64,000 nucleotides of DNA from Galerina marginata (taxonomy: Eukaryota; Basidiomycota; Agaricomycetes; Agaricales; Galerinaceae): NCBI GenBank assembly GCA_023014335.1, contig JAECYW010000005.1, forward strand, positions 2,356,001 to 2,420,000. The letters are read 5' to 3'. A model generated the notes under the pieces. It ran no database searches and was not told the origin of the DNA. It saw only the letters and a list, made by a program, of their open reading frames with translations. Positions 1-11,876 of this stretch are shown in pieces (position 1 is the stretch's first letter; the number at the start of each line of letters is the position of its first letter). A program made the position numbers and the translations under genes.

Positions 1-188
1 TACTGGTGCAAGTTGCAAAGAAAGTCGGCTCCGACACGGTGCATTTGCTCACGGTCTCTATTTGTCGCCATTCCGTCAAGCGCTCATTCGTATTGCTTGC
101 GGAGTTATGTCAGGTTCTTTGTCTGCACCTTCATAAGCTCATCAAGGCTTTATGCAAGCTTTATGGTCTATTGGCACCCCAGGATTCT

Positions 189-1731
189 ATGGCATCCAAG
201 GATCAGCCACAGTTCAATCTTTCATCCGGTTATTTCGAAACCCAAGCTGTGCCTGCTCCTCTTAATGGTGTCTCTACGACAAATACATTCATCGCAAGTA
301 ATCCTTCACCGGCCCAGTTGGACCACTCCCCAGTGGCATGGCACCCAAAAGTTACCCCATACCGACTGCTATTCCTGAGTACAACCATGGCGCTAGGTAC
401 AGCAAAGGTCATTCTTACATATCAAGGAAAAGCCATGATTTCCACAACTCTGGAGTGGATAGCTGGGGTTGTTCTTTCCTTGTTGTAAGTACGCCCATTC
501 GCTTTCTTTGACACTTCCATTCAGTTCATGATTCGTCCAAGGTTCTACATCCTTGGAGACTCTGAATCCAAGAGAAACTACCCAACATATCTTTCTTCGT
601 TTTTCTCTTACGATTGCATGAACGTCATATGGGGTATTCTATGCACACTCTCCCTTAATCGGCCTTCATACCGTTCGGATGAATGGTCTGCAATCTCAAG
701 ATATCCGATCTCCAGGATTCCCGTGGCCACTGGCTATCGGATCCTTCTGTCTTCAATTGTTGCGACCTTCGGGATGGTCAAAGCCATTTGTGCATATCTT
801 GGTCTCAATACAGCCGCCAACACGTTTGATTGGGCGGTTACTGTTGCTCTTGCTTCTCTGTACGTGCATGCGGAATTGGCAACCACCGACTATCTTCTCA
901 GAAACATTTAGATTATACTGCATCGGTTTGTACGAGCCGAATACTGCCGACATTGCGCCATTATTATTTGCCAAAGACTACTCCCCGTTTTTACGCACAT
1001 TCGGCAAGGTCTGTGAGTCTCCTAAAACCTGGGAATGGCCTCTCAATTGCTGATATTTCCGTTGTTGCAGTGACTAGCGCAACATTTTACCCGGTGGCAA
1101 TCCTCGTCATCCTTGCTTGGGCCCAATCCGTGCACATTGGGTCCAACTTCATTTTTCAAAGCATCAACAGACAAACTGAATCGACTGAGGCTGTCTTAGT
1201 CGTAATCAGACTGTTCTCTTTATTTCTAATGTCTACATTTTTCTTTATGATTTTAGCAATGGGTTCTTTCGGGCTATTTTTTCTATTGCGGATAATTAAG
1301 AGGGCAAGCCCAAACTATATCGCATCCCTGCCCTCGGCGATAGGGTTGAAGATCAGCTCCCTTTTCCGGCATCTATCTCGTTATTGTGAGTTCGTGGCAA
1401 GTTCTGAAGCACTTTGGAGCTCATAACATCTCGATAAAACGCAGCTTCGTTTGGCCAAATAGCCCTCCTCACTGTGGTCCATTTGCTTGTTTCCGCGTTT
1501 TGCACCCTAGCGGGTCTCTGCTGTTTATGTCCCTCGGTGATAGCAGCACAAGCTATTCATGGTCATGAAGACGGTGTCGGTACCTTGATATGGAACATAT
1601 TGTGTTGCATCGGATTTATACTCATCTCTTTGCTTTTTTGGGTGCCATTGGTTCTGACTATTCGTTCCTTTCGTAGAGCCTGCATCTCTGGGTCCTATCG
1701 CAATTACGACATTCTACCAGACTGGATGTAG
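189..1731 (+). CDS. Multi-pass membrane protein, tandem copy 1
   Basis: I do not recognise the family. The model has five exons (189-484, 542-859, 912-1012, 1071-1385, 1445-1731) and predicts 438 residues. ATG 189 is chosen because it aligns with the ATG of the next gene (both proteins run KDQPQ soon after the start). About eight to nine hydrophobic segments are visible, starting near YRLLFLSTTMALG and ending in a basic tail (IRSFRRA). Loop motifs EWSAIS and KRASPNYIASLP are kept in both copies. Read without splicing, the fourth exon hits a stop at 1426 and looks frameshifted. A gtgagt...cag intron at 1386-1444 removes that stop and restores homology (FGQIALLT), so the gene appears intact. 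All introns are 52-59 nt. Function unknown; probably an integral membrane protein. Confidence 0.72.
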
Positions 1732-2063
1732 TATATAGACCTTATCGTCCTTCTGGAGTTTGATCATGACGGCTAAAGCCTTCCGACCATTGTGAGAGAC
1801 TTAGATCCCCGACCTCACTTGAAACCAGGACGCCATACATAGCTGCTCGCATTCGAATAAGTAGACCATAAATTTCAGGTGTAAATTGCAGTCAGGAAGT
1901 CAGCTCCGCAGACAACTTCTTGAGCGCTTGGCGGAAAGGCGCCGAAAACCGGATCGTGGGCAAGTTGCCCGATGAACAAGTATTGCTTGCGGAGTTCTTT
2001 ATTTCAGATTCTTTGTCTCCACCATTCACCAAGGCTTATGGTCTTCTGGATCCGCAGCGCACT

Positions 2064-3580
2064 ATGGCGTTCAAGGATCAGCCACAGTTGAATCTTTCAC
2101 CCAGTGTTGACGAAACCCAAGCTGTAGTACCTGCTTCACCTAATGTCTCTATAAACAAATCCACCGAAAGCGATCCTTCGCTGACAGCCCAGTTGGGCCA
2201 CTCTCCATTGGCATGGCACCCGAGAATCACCCCATACCGACTCCTCTTTCTGAGTACAACCATGGCGCTGGGTACCACAAAGGCCATTCTTACATATCGA
2301 GGAGAAGCGATAGTTTCTACAACTCTAGAGTGGATAGTTGGGGTCGTTCTTTCCTTGTTGTAGGTCAATTCGACCTCCCGTGGCTCCATTCACCAATTAT
2401 TCCAAGGTTCTACATTCTCGGGGACTCTGAAAACAAAGGAAACTACCCGTCATATCTTTCTTCGTTCTTTTCTTACGACTGCATGGACATCGTATGGCGT
2501 ATACTGCGGACACTCTCCATTAATCGGCCTTTATACCATTCAGACGAATGGTCTGCGATCTCTGGGTGTCCGGTTTCCGGGCTTCCCATAGCCACCGGCT
2601 TTCGGATTGTTGTGACGTCGATTGTTGCGACATTTGGGACGGTAAAAGCCATTTGTGCATATCTTAGTCTCAATGCAGCGGCCAACTCGCTTGACTGGGC
2701 GGTTACTGTCGCATTTGCTTCTCTGTAAGTGCATTCACAATTTGAAAATCGGCGTCATCTTTTTCATAAACGCTCAGGTTATACTGCATTGGACTGTACG
2801 AACCGAATACCGCCAATATTGCGCCCTTATTATTCACCAAAGACTACTCCTCAACTTTACGCAAAATCTGGAGGTTTGGTGAGGACCATAAATCCGCTGA
2901 GAGGTACCTGAGTTGCTGAGGTTTCCGATATTACAGCGTCCAGTGCAACGTTTTACTCTGTGACAATCCTTCTCATCCTAGGCTGGGCCAAATTCGTGCA
3001 CATTGCGTCTAACTATGTCTACCACGACATAAAAAGCGACATCGAATCGAATGAGGCTGTGATAGCCATGGTTTGGTCTTCCATTTTATTGCTCATACCT
3101 GCATTTTTCTTCGCGGTTTTAGCTATAGGGATTTACGGTCTATTTCTGCTACTGCGAAGAATCAAGAGGGCAAGCCCTAATTATATCGCATCCCTGCCCT
3201 CAGTGGCAAGGTTGATAAATTTTCGGCTCTGGAATTTATCTCGTTATGGTGAGTTCCTGGCAACTTCTGAAGCACTGAGTCTCATAAAATCAGCTTCTCT
3301 CGGCCAAATAGCTTTCCTCACCATTTGCCACTTGTTTGTTTCTGTGTTTTGCATACTGGCCGGTCTCTGGTGTTTATTTGCCTCGGTTATAGCAGCACAG
3401 ACTGTTCATTTCCATGAAGACAGCGTCGATAATTCGATACGAAACATGTTGTGGTGCCTCGGATTTATACTCTGCTCTTTGGTTTTTTGGTCACCATTAA
3501 TTCGGACTATTCGGTCCTTTCGCAGAGCTTGGATTTCTGAGTCCTATCGCAATCACAATTTCCTACCAGATTTCATGTAG
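2064..3580 (+). CDS. Multi-pass membrane protein, tandem copy 2
   Basis: Paralogue of the gene at 189-1731, about 330 bp downstream in the same orientation. Exons are 2064-2359, 2407-2724, 2778-2878, 2937-3248 and 3294-3580, with intron positions identical to copy 1; this predicts 437 residues. The last intron (3249-3293) is 45 nt, a multiple of three, and has no stop, so leaving it in adds 15 residues (452 aa) without breaking the frame. Hydrophobic segments match copy 1 (YRLLFLSTTMALG, GFRIVVTSIVATFG, IAFLTICHLFVSVF, GFILCSLVFW). Upstream sequence is also similar between copies (TTGCTTGCGGAGTT, TATGGTCT), so the duplication took in 5' flanking DNA. Family and role are unknown; the strong membrane character is seen directly. 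Confidence 0.75.
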
Positions 3581-4044
3581 TCTATAGACCCCATGATTCT
3601 ACAGAATTAACGTGGTTTCTCTCCAGCCTCCCGATCGCTCTCAAAGACCCAGACCTGCGTTCAAAACTGGAATCCGAGAATTTTATTCATGAAGATATAT
3701 ATCATAGTGGGTGAGACGGAGAGAGTTCAATGAACACGACAATTTTCGCCTGCCGCCCGTGCTTCCCATTCCTCTCATCAGATCAATGATGACGAGCACA
3801 TAAAAATAACCCATCAACTCTTCGGACTCATACGCATTCCACCACAATATCGCTCATCTAATAACCTCCGCTTCCAGTAGCGCCATTAACCTACATACAC
3901 GAAAGAAGAGAAATAGTAAGCATGGATCCTAAAAGCATCCAGAACCAAGACCATCGAGGCCAGGCGCGGAGAAACATGGGGGGACAGACCTAGCCACGAT
4001 TAAACCACCACTTCCTCTGAAACCCAATCCAAGGATGACAATTA
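3581..4044. other. Convergent intergenic region
   Basis: Space between the stop of the second membrane-protein gene and the stop of SEC24 on the other strand. It should hold both 3' UTRs. I see no gene, repeat or structured element in it. Confidence 0.5.
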
Positions 4045-7000
4045 TCACATTATATTTACCTTATCTTTCAGATTTGAGATGAACTGCTGGTAGCTCGGCA
4101 GCATGTCCGCGCGGTCCTGGATGAGCATGCTCAATGCCCACAGGCGGAGTGGTGGCTCGCCGTCGTCCTTGACGATGTACAGGTGGGGGTAGTATACCCC
4201 ACGACGCAGCTCGCGGACCTTTTGGACGATTGCGTTGATACGTTGTGAGAAGGGGTTTTCGAGGAGGCGGAGAGTTGTCTGGAATGTAAAGTTAGAAAAG
4301 CGTGGGAGAAACAATAAACAAGGATAGAAAACATGCCTTTCCGCCACGGAGTACTTCATAGCTCGGCAAATCGAACACGTCCTGCACTAGCTGAGGTACA
4401 GCGTCACGACCTACCCACAAGAAGATCGTCTGGCCATCTTCAATCAAGAACAGACCATGTCTCTCCATTCTCTCTGACGTAAGAGGAAGAGCGGGTGGTA
4501 GAATGACACCTTCCTCCCCGATAGTCCCAGCTTCAGGAGGCATATTGTGCAACGAGTAGAACGTCGGGTAAAGGTAAGGCATGAGCAATTGCGATGGCAT
4601 CGAGGTAAGGAGAGCCTGCGAGTAGGCGCGAATATCTGGGGGTATTTGGGCGCTTTGGCGGATGCCGACCTAGGAGAAGGATCCAAGGAAGTCAGCAAAT
4701 CCCATGCATAGAAAATATCCAGATAACACTCACATTTTTCAAAAGACCAAGGACGAGGACAGGCAACATCTTTAGGTTATCCGAAATGGCCAACTGAGCA
4801 CTGGCTCCGGCGCCACTGGAGGTCATACTCGTCTTGTATGACACCAATAGCTCAACGAGTTTCTGGACCACATAATCACGACTGTCCTCTAATTTGTGCG
4901 TCAACGACCTCTCAACTGCCTTGTCTGCCAGGAGAGTTGTAATAGCAATTTGGTCGGCAGAGGCAAACACTTCCGAAAGGTTTGTAGTGGTGGGAAGAGC
5001 CATAGTAATAACACGAATACGGCGTTCACCTTTAGTTTGCCAAGTTAATTTAGACATAGAAATTGTGATCGATACGTAAACTCACCATAGCAGGTTGTAT
5101 GCAGCACAGCGGTCTGGAAGACGACGAACGGAGTGGTGATGGCCTCCTCAATCTGAACCTCAATGGCATAGGACTGGTCCTGAGGTACAGCAGGCATAGC
5201 CAAAAGGTCAGTTGAGCGGACGAAGAAGTTTCCATGGAACGAAGCCATGCGTAATCCTATTCAAGCCAGAAAAGTTCAACAAATGAAAAATAACATGTTG
5301 AAGGGACATGCACAAACCTCTAGAAGCACGCACACGCATGACAGCCTCCAGCATGATGGGAGTTGCCAGTACCTCGCCAAACTCATGAGCAAACTTCAAC
5401 GCGTCTTCTGCGCGTCCGGCATTGAATGCTGGGTAATAGTAAGTCTGCCCAGAGGTGTAGTGCGGCAAGCAGGCTATAAATGAAAGTATAAATGTATAAT
5501 TCCAAAAAAGGTGATATAATTGAGAAACCCACCGAGAGTAGCAACATCTTGGTAAGCTGCGCTGAACAAGAACATGTCCACGGATACTTGGGTTCTCGAG
5601 CACTCGATGGCAAAGGTTTTGTAGAACGGAGACGCGGCTTGTAGCAGACCAGATTCCTGCCATCAGAATTTTTTTAGACGGTTCAAATTATAAAGTAGTT
5701 GAAGTTAAACTGACCTTGGCCGTTCCGAGAATCTTGGGGTCTTCACGGTTCTTCAAGGCTCCTGCACCGACTGACGGAAGAGTAGATGACAACGCAATGA
5801 TCTTGCCGCCGATGGGCGACTATGGAAAGGACATGTCAAGACCACACAAAAAGCTGACATTGATCGACCTACCATCAGCTTAAAGCCAGCCTGGAGAGCA
5901 GGTCCCAAAGCGCTGCCGATAATGCTGTTTTCCTGGAACATGTCGCCAATCCTGCCAAGAAGGCTCTCTAACGCAGCACGCGACTCGGCGATGTTCACTA
6001 AGAGGTCATTCGGCTTGGGCAAAAAGACGTCGTCGATATCGGAAACAACGAGCATTGACGAATCAGTGCTTCCAGGCTGTGAGGTTGTTTTCAGGTTGAT
6101 GGCAAATTAAGAGACAAAAAATACGAACTGTCATAGAAAAGAAATAAAGAGACACGTCGTAGCAGATGATGGCAATTTTTGTTCGTTCATCTTCATCAGG
6201 AATGCGATCGAGGTTTTCAAGGATGGTGCGCGTAGCAGTGGCAACCATGCCTAATACAGAGTTGTTTAAGTATTTGCACACATCTGTCGATTTACAATTT
6301 CAAGACATACCGGATTGGACAGCAGTATGACTGACATCAATCAAAAACACGAAGACAGCCGGTTGAGGTGGGCGGACCATATATTCTGTAGGGGCCACGT
6401 ATTCAACAACAGCGTGATTAAGTTCCGCACGAGCCCATCGGTCGCCAGGTTGGTTACGGACTTGGTCCCAGTCGAAGAGTTGAGGAACTTCGTTGGTCAT
6501 GTTACACATGCAACATCTCCATCTATAATTTTCAATGAGAATTGCAAGATAAAAATACGGGATAGGTGGTGCAGGCATACCGATTCCCTCCATCAATAAA
6601 TTGGACGTAGGGGTTGATGTAAGTCCTGCAACGACGACAACGAGCAATAACAGTGTCGGTAACAAGAGGAACAGCTTCTTCTCCGTCGTTCAAGGACCGA
6701 TAGGGGGTAAGTACAAGCGCAAGAGGAAGTTTGGATTTGGTCAAAAGTGATGATGTGGTCGGGATGGCATTGATTGTTGACCTGCAGTAGCTTGGATCGG
6801 CGTTGGCGGTAGGCGAAGGAGATATACATGAGTTGGGTGGGAGACGAATTTCAGGAGGGGGTCGTTGGAGTTCGCGTGGTTCCGGTGGAGAGGTAAGGAG
6901 GTTAGTCGTGTAAAGTTGGAATTGTTTCCCGCCAACTCCCATTTGCCCGAACTGGTTGGCGAGCGCATCGACTGGGGCCTGTCCGTATTGCGGCTGCTGA

Positions 7001-7536
7001 TTGAACGCCGGTCCATTGATATACTCAGGTTCGGCCTGTCCGTAATATCCAGCTTGGCCAGAAGCTGCTGGTTGATGGGTTTGCTGAGCTGCAAATTGGT
7101 TTTCGACGGCAAGACCTGGCGTAAAGAGGGGTCCCTGGGGCTGGGGTTGAGGTTGAAGCCCAGGCGCTGATGCACCAAAACCGGGGTCTGCAGCACCATC
7201 TCCTCCATAATACGCCTGCGTTTGACCAGCAGCATACTGACGACGCCTTCCGTGTCCAGCCTGGGCTGGTGGTGGCTCAGCACTGGGACCATTCTCTACT
7301 CCAGCAGGTGCCGCAGCTGGAGGCTCCCATTGTGTATGTCCTGTATTCGTTTCTGTTGTTCGACCTTGTCAGTCAAAGTATTCCATTGAAATATGGGTAT
7401 GGGGCTGACCAATGAAGAGGTATCGTTGGTGTGTAGCGTCCCTGGATAAAATTTAGCGCGACATCCAGGTTTTATATTGTATGATTCACCATTCTGCGGC
7501 CCAACCAGGGGGTAATTGCTCTGCAGGGGCTGCCAT
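4045..7536 (-). CDS. SEC24: COPII coat subunit Sec24 with N-terminal WW domain
   Basis: Cargo-binding subunit of the COPII coat, acting with Sec23 at ER exit sites. The thirteen-exon model sums to 2808 nt (935 aa): 7490-7536, 7410-7441, 6581-7352, 6311-6522, 6129-6250, 5873-6076, 5715-5819, 5533-5656, 5318-5473, 5086-5256, 4734-5029, 4337-4669, 4045-4278. Visible in order: a WW domain at residues ~8-38 (LPPGW, YLF, TQWEPP); a Gln/Pro/Gly/Tyr-rich linker; the zinc finger (CRRC, then CCMC after GGNRWR); the trunk (FVFLIDVSH); the beta-sandwich ([16 protein letters not shown]); the helical domain; and the gelsolin-like end ([37 protein letters not shown]). The intron at 4279-4336 has a GC donor (gcatgt...ccag), required for homology. 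Length fits the family (~930 aa). Upstream neighbour on the same strand is an unrelated small gene. Confidence 0.95.
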
Positions 7537-7955
7537 GAATGAAGTACGGCGAAGAAGACAAAGTTTAAGAGCGTGATCCCGAGTTATGCGATTAATCGCG
7601 CCACGTCCTCTGAATACAATTGCAAACACGCCGAAGCCAAACAGCGCCATCGCACCCTCCGCAACTCTTTCATTCCAACTCTCATGCCACGTACTCTACA
7701 CGTCTAAGGCGAACTGCGGCTTGCAATACCTGGTCTATCACCTTGACAATATTCAAATTTAGTCATTCACTGTAACCTCCTCTGACGTTGGTGCGGCGTG
7801 GTCTTGTGATAGCACTGTTCTATCCAATCTGGATTCTGGAATCGATTGACTTTTCTTGAAAACGATTTCTTTGTTTTATCAATTTAATTATTGAATGCTT
7901 AATCCAGAATTCTTTAAGCAAAGACTCAGAGGCAGCCACCTAAAAATTCTACGTT
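7537..7955. other. SEC24 upstream region
   Basis: About 420 bp between the SEC24 start and the next gene on the same strand. It must contain the SEC24 promoter. No clear TATA box, repeat or ORF stands out. Confidence 0.4.
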
Positions 7956-8679
7956 TAAGAAGATCCAGCCCCATATTCTGGTTCACCAACAGGCAGGAAC
8001 AGAAGATACAGACCAAATGATAAAGTGAATGGCATACCGTGTTTCACTGCATACATAATTGCGCGATCGGCCTCCGACAGACTGACGTCCACTTGTCGTC
8101 CACTTGTTCGTCAAGTACGCACGAAGCTTGCTGAAGTCGACCGAATTCAAACGCACTCTCTAATCCATCGAGGGTCGCCAAGATGATTCTTCTGAGGTCC
8201 TTGCTGGCTATCGATGTTCGAAGTCTTCCTTGTAGATCCCACCGGAGTGGAACGACGTGTATCCGCTCTGGACGTTTCCATGATCAACTTGAAATTCGTA
8301 ACAGGGTCTTTCTCGCCTATGACGTTTAAAGCCTTCATTGAGTAGGCAGAGCAGAGAGGATATTGGATGGATGTCGTCCATGGCAAGAGGCGTTGGCTGT
8401 GACGCCAGGCAAACTGAGCAATCAGTAGAACGTGTAGGATGATCGTTGGAAGGTCACCTTCAATTGAACCGGAAGGGGGGGTTGTGGAACAGAAACAAAT
8501 GCGGAGTAAAGTAAGCGCAAGCTCTGGCTGAGCTCAGGTTGAAGACAGATAGCAAGATTGCCTAAAATCAAGTTAGAAATAATCGATCTATCATTATTGA
8601 AACTCGTCAAACTGACTTTCCGAAATTGGTCTTTGAAGTTAGAATGTAATGTTCCTTGTCGCAGAGATTTCATGCACAT
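7956..8679 (-). CDS. Small unrecognised spliced gene
   Basis: Not recognised. A three-exon model (8458-8679, 8157-8413, 7956-8102) stays in frame through introns of 44 and 54 nt and gives roughly 208 residues. Splices are LPVQLK/FAWRHS at the first junction and RWIRD/GRQVD at the second. The C-terminal part reads LSEADRAIMYAVKHG followed by a hydrophobic stretch (FTLSFGLYLLFL), possibly one membrane segment. Start 8679 is only the first in-frame ATG, and upstream exons are possible. The exact stop is uncertain by a base or a few codons. The gene lies just downstream of the F-box gene, same strand. It could be a real lineage-specific protein or a decayed gene; the support is two good splice junctions only. 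Confidence 0.35.
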
Positions 8680-8800
8680 CAATTATTGAACGTCCTCGAG
8701 AATATACAACATAACAGTTCGAGGAATGCTGATTGTACACGTAATACTGGGTTGCACGAATGTACAATGTACCCAGGGAAAGGAAGTGTTACAGCTACAG

Positions 8801-11274
8801 TCAATTTGTTACAACTGTAGCTGCAGATGGCTCGTCTTCAAAGTCGTCACGGGGAGGCCACAATTGGTAAAAATAAGGGATTTGTCGAACTCTGAGTAAG
8901 GGTATAATATCTTCATCTGTTGGATTCCGTTTCCCGTGACTGTGTCAACGCGTAAATGACCAGATCTACAGTGACAAGAAAGCAACTCACTCGGTGTGCA
9001 CATGTCTCCTCAGTTCAGGCGTATTCCCAGTCTGTTTGCAGTGAACACAAACCAAGCACTCATAGTATCTTCCAGCCCTGTCCCGTGCCGCTAATTCAGA
9101 TATTCCGGCTCTTGCGATGTCCGCCTCACGACCACTTAGCAAGTGCAGTTTCATATCGCCAATAACCTTATGCTTTCGGCTACAATGAGCAGGCTGACTA
9201 TTTTCAGAAGAAGCCTGCTATAAAAAATTCACATTGACATACCACACTCGACCATCTCATTGTCAGTCGACCTTCATGAACATTGTTGCAAGCGACACAC
9301 TCGATGATAGGATTTGCAGCGTCCATTTCTGCGGCCATCGTGGTCTTGGGGTCAAAACCACACAGTGCGACAACTTCAGCCAGCACCTCAGCATCTCTCA
9401 TGTTAAAGTTGATTGACTTCGCAGAGTTCCAGTAGGTTTCCAAAAGGATATCCTTCAAATGGGCCAAGTCTGAGCCGATTTCAGCAAAGAAATAATAGGC
9501 TTTGGTAGCGCATGTATGCATCAGCACAGTGGGAAACCTTAGACAACAAGCCGAGCAATGTTTGCAATCGAATGAGGTTGTCGCAAGATTGACCAATGGA
9601 TCCCGACTGGAGGCATACGCTGGCTCAGCCTGCCAGATAAGGTCAACTAGCTTTTCTTCCATTTCTTTTTGCCATCGAATAGTGATATCAGGGAGCATTG
9701 AAACTATAGGATCAAAATTGGCTTCTGTGAAATCAACGGTTTGTGGCGTGTTATTGATGATGTCCAAGACAATAGAATCACGGAATAGTTCGCCGACACT
9801 TGGATGCAGGGCGTTTGGAGGGAGAGTTGCCACGTATCGTTGAAGCACCTTCTTTAGAATCGGTAAACGCTGGTTGAGAAGATACTCGCGTTCTCGGACC
9901 AATCGCACGCCCCTCTGGGTTTCCATGAATTCATTGAGAAATTCTTCTAAATTGGAAAGGGCTGTAATTTCATGTGTGAAAATTTGCTCTAAAGGTGCGA
10001 CTCGAACTGGAGCTTACTTTGCTCCGTAATATCCTTCTGACAAGCTTTGAGCACGACAGGGTCCTCTTGGGGTTTATCATCCTCTTCAGACATTCTAGAC
10101 AGCTCGTCTTCCCATCCTAGCTTCTTGAGGCGTTCGACGACGCTAAAGACAGATTAGAAAGTGGACATACTGGAGGGAGAATAACGTACATTGCTTGGCG
10201 ACCAGCTAATATTGATGCTTTCTCTCGTTCTCGTATGTCTTCCATTTGTTCAAACCAAAGTTCGCAGGCACTTGCATGCTAGGCGAGCCTCAAATCAGAC
10301 CAAAAGTCAAGTAAAGATGAAGACCATACCCTTGCTATAATTTTTCTCTCCTCAAGCATTTCCTTTAGCCACTTATCCTTATCCTGTGCACGTTTGTGCT
10401 CTTCCGCCCAGCGATCGTCGACTGCGTCGTAAGCCAATTCTCGTTGGCGTGTGGAAGGGCCTGAATATATATAAGGATACCAGACTTCATAATAGCAAAG
10501 TATACGTACCTGATCTCTTGCTGATGAAAATGGAAGGTACGAACTCTGCCAACTGCATAGGATAGCCTCGATCGCGCGCCCAACCGAAATACTTTTCTGT
10601 GAACCTTTGAAATGGTTTGAAACTTTTACTTTGATGCAGAGAGAAAACGAAGTACCTTTCTTCCAGACATTTTGTACAAGTTCTAAGCCGAGCGGAGCAA
10701 ACGATGCGTAGATTGCCGAGGTTTCGATTGCAAAACTGAAATTAATTCAACATCAGTTCCAGCTTGGGGAGTCAAGAAAAGACGGGCTACGTGACAGCTT
10801 TTTCCAAACATGAAATGAGCGTACTGCGCTTCACTCAAGTCTGAAGGGCAATCAGGCATTCCAGGAATGTTGGAGCGAGACTGTTTCCAAATCGAAGCGG
10901 AGGAGCGGTTCATGAGGAGTGCACGAAGATCTTTCGTGGTCCGAGTTAAATGCAACAGGTCCAGTGGTTCGAGACGGCCAAAGATCTGAAACAGGGCATT
11001 GGCAAGGCAATAAGCATGAAAATCCCGAACGCACCTCAAATAAGAGGTCCAGCGGCATCTCGATCAACTGTTTGAGAATTCCGCGCTTTCCTCGAACTTT
11101 CTTAGCTTGTGGTAGCTTGCTATCAGCCGCTTTTCGTCTTTTTCGTGGCTTCTTCGAAAGCTGCAGGTCGTCGTTTTCTTCCTCCGCAACGCCTTCGTTC
11201 GCGGGCTCAAAAGTGTCTCCTTCGGCTGAACTTTTCGGCGTAGAGTCGGTCAAACGATTTGAATGTCGTTCCAT
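8801..11274 (-). CDS. F-box protein with zinc-binding clusters
   Basis: Predicted substrate adaptor of an SCF ubiquitin ligase, of a large agaricomycete family. Ten exons (11035-11274, 10791-10985, 10656-10735, 10510-10604, 10330-10460, 10190-10278, 10018-10142, 9243-9961, 8991-9193, 8801-8939) sum to 2016 nt (671 aa). Residues 1-65 are charged with a basic patch (KKPRKRRK), possibly a nuclear signal. The F-box spans about 70-115 (LIEMPLDLLFEIFGRLEPLD, then TTKDLRALL). A Cys-rich segment follows near 147-167 (CSARLRTCTKC). The middle is charged and helical (RERERASILAGRQA). Further cysteine pairs occur in CKHCSACC and CVAC, and a C2H2-like finger near the end (CVHCKQTGNTPELRRHVHTDH). The last two exons were recovered from splice logic; the preceding frame runs into a stop at 9204. 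Target unknown. Confidence 0.82.
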
Positions 11275-11876
11275 GGTAGAGGAATGCTTGACAATTTGTG
11301 GGTTGACTGAGATAAGTATGTCGCTTAAGCACCGTAGCCGGCGAATTAACGAATCGTGGGCGTCTTATAAGAGCGTGTGATCATGATCAGGATCGTTGTG
11401 ATATGATGTGACTCCGCGCGCTGTCACAGAGTGACAGGCAGAGCCAGGATAAACCTGGATAACCCTCCGTTCTTCCTTTTTCCGTTCATGTTGATCATCA
11501 CAACCATTTCGAGCTGAAATTTACGCGGCGCCGGGGGCAGGCACTCCAACTTTATGTAACTTTCGAGTTACTTGAGTAACCCAGCTCATTGACTATCTTG
11601 GGCCCGGGGTGGTTGAAATCCAGGACGAGCGGTGTTACTTTAGCATCAAATGGTAACTTCGGTTTTCGTTCTTGGTCCCAAGCCTTGCCAAGTCAAGTCC
11701 TAGTACCACTGGGTCTTAATCGCGTACAATCTGCTGTTCTTTCCGCTGAGATGGATTACCTTGAGCTTGAATTTATAATCACTGTCTTTGATCCTCTCAG
11801 AAGCGAACAAACCAATCAATTCGAATAATGAAGCGAAAATTCGTGTCGAGACTTTCAATAAATATCTGATGGAACT
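11275..11876. other. Intergenic region upstream of the F-box gene
   Basis: About 600 bp between the F-box start and the 3' end of the first LPMO gene, both on the minus strand. It should carry the F-box promoter and the LPMO 3' UTR. A plus-strand ORF of 79 codons here (11589-11828) has no recognisable content. Confidence 0.4.

Noticed and set aside
1371..1480. Frameshift and stop in membrane-protein copy 1 (pseudogene)
   Set aside because: A gtgagt...cag intron at 1386-1444 removes the stop and restores the frame and homology to copy 2.
8120..8150. HindIII, SalI and EcoRI sites within 30 bp, resembling a vector polylinker
   Set aside because: The bases fall in a normal 54-nt intron of a spliced gene model, with no other vector sequence around them.
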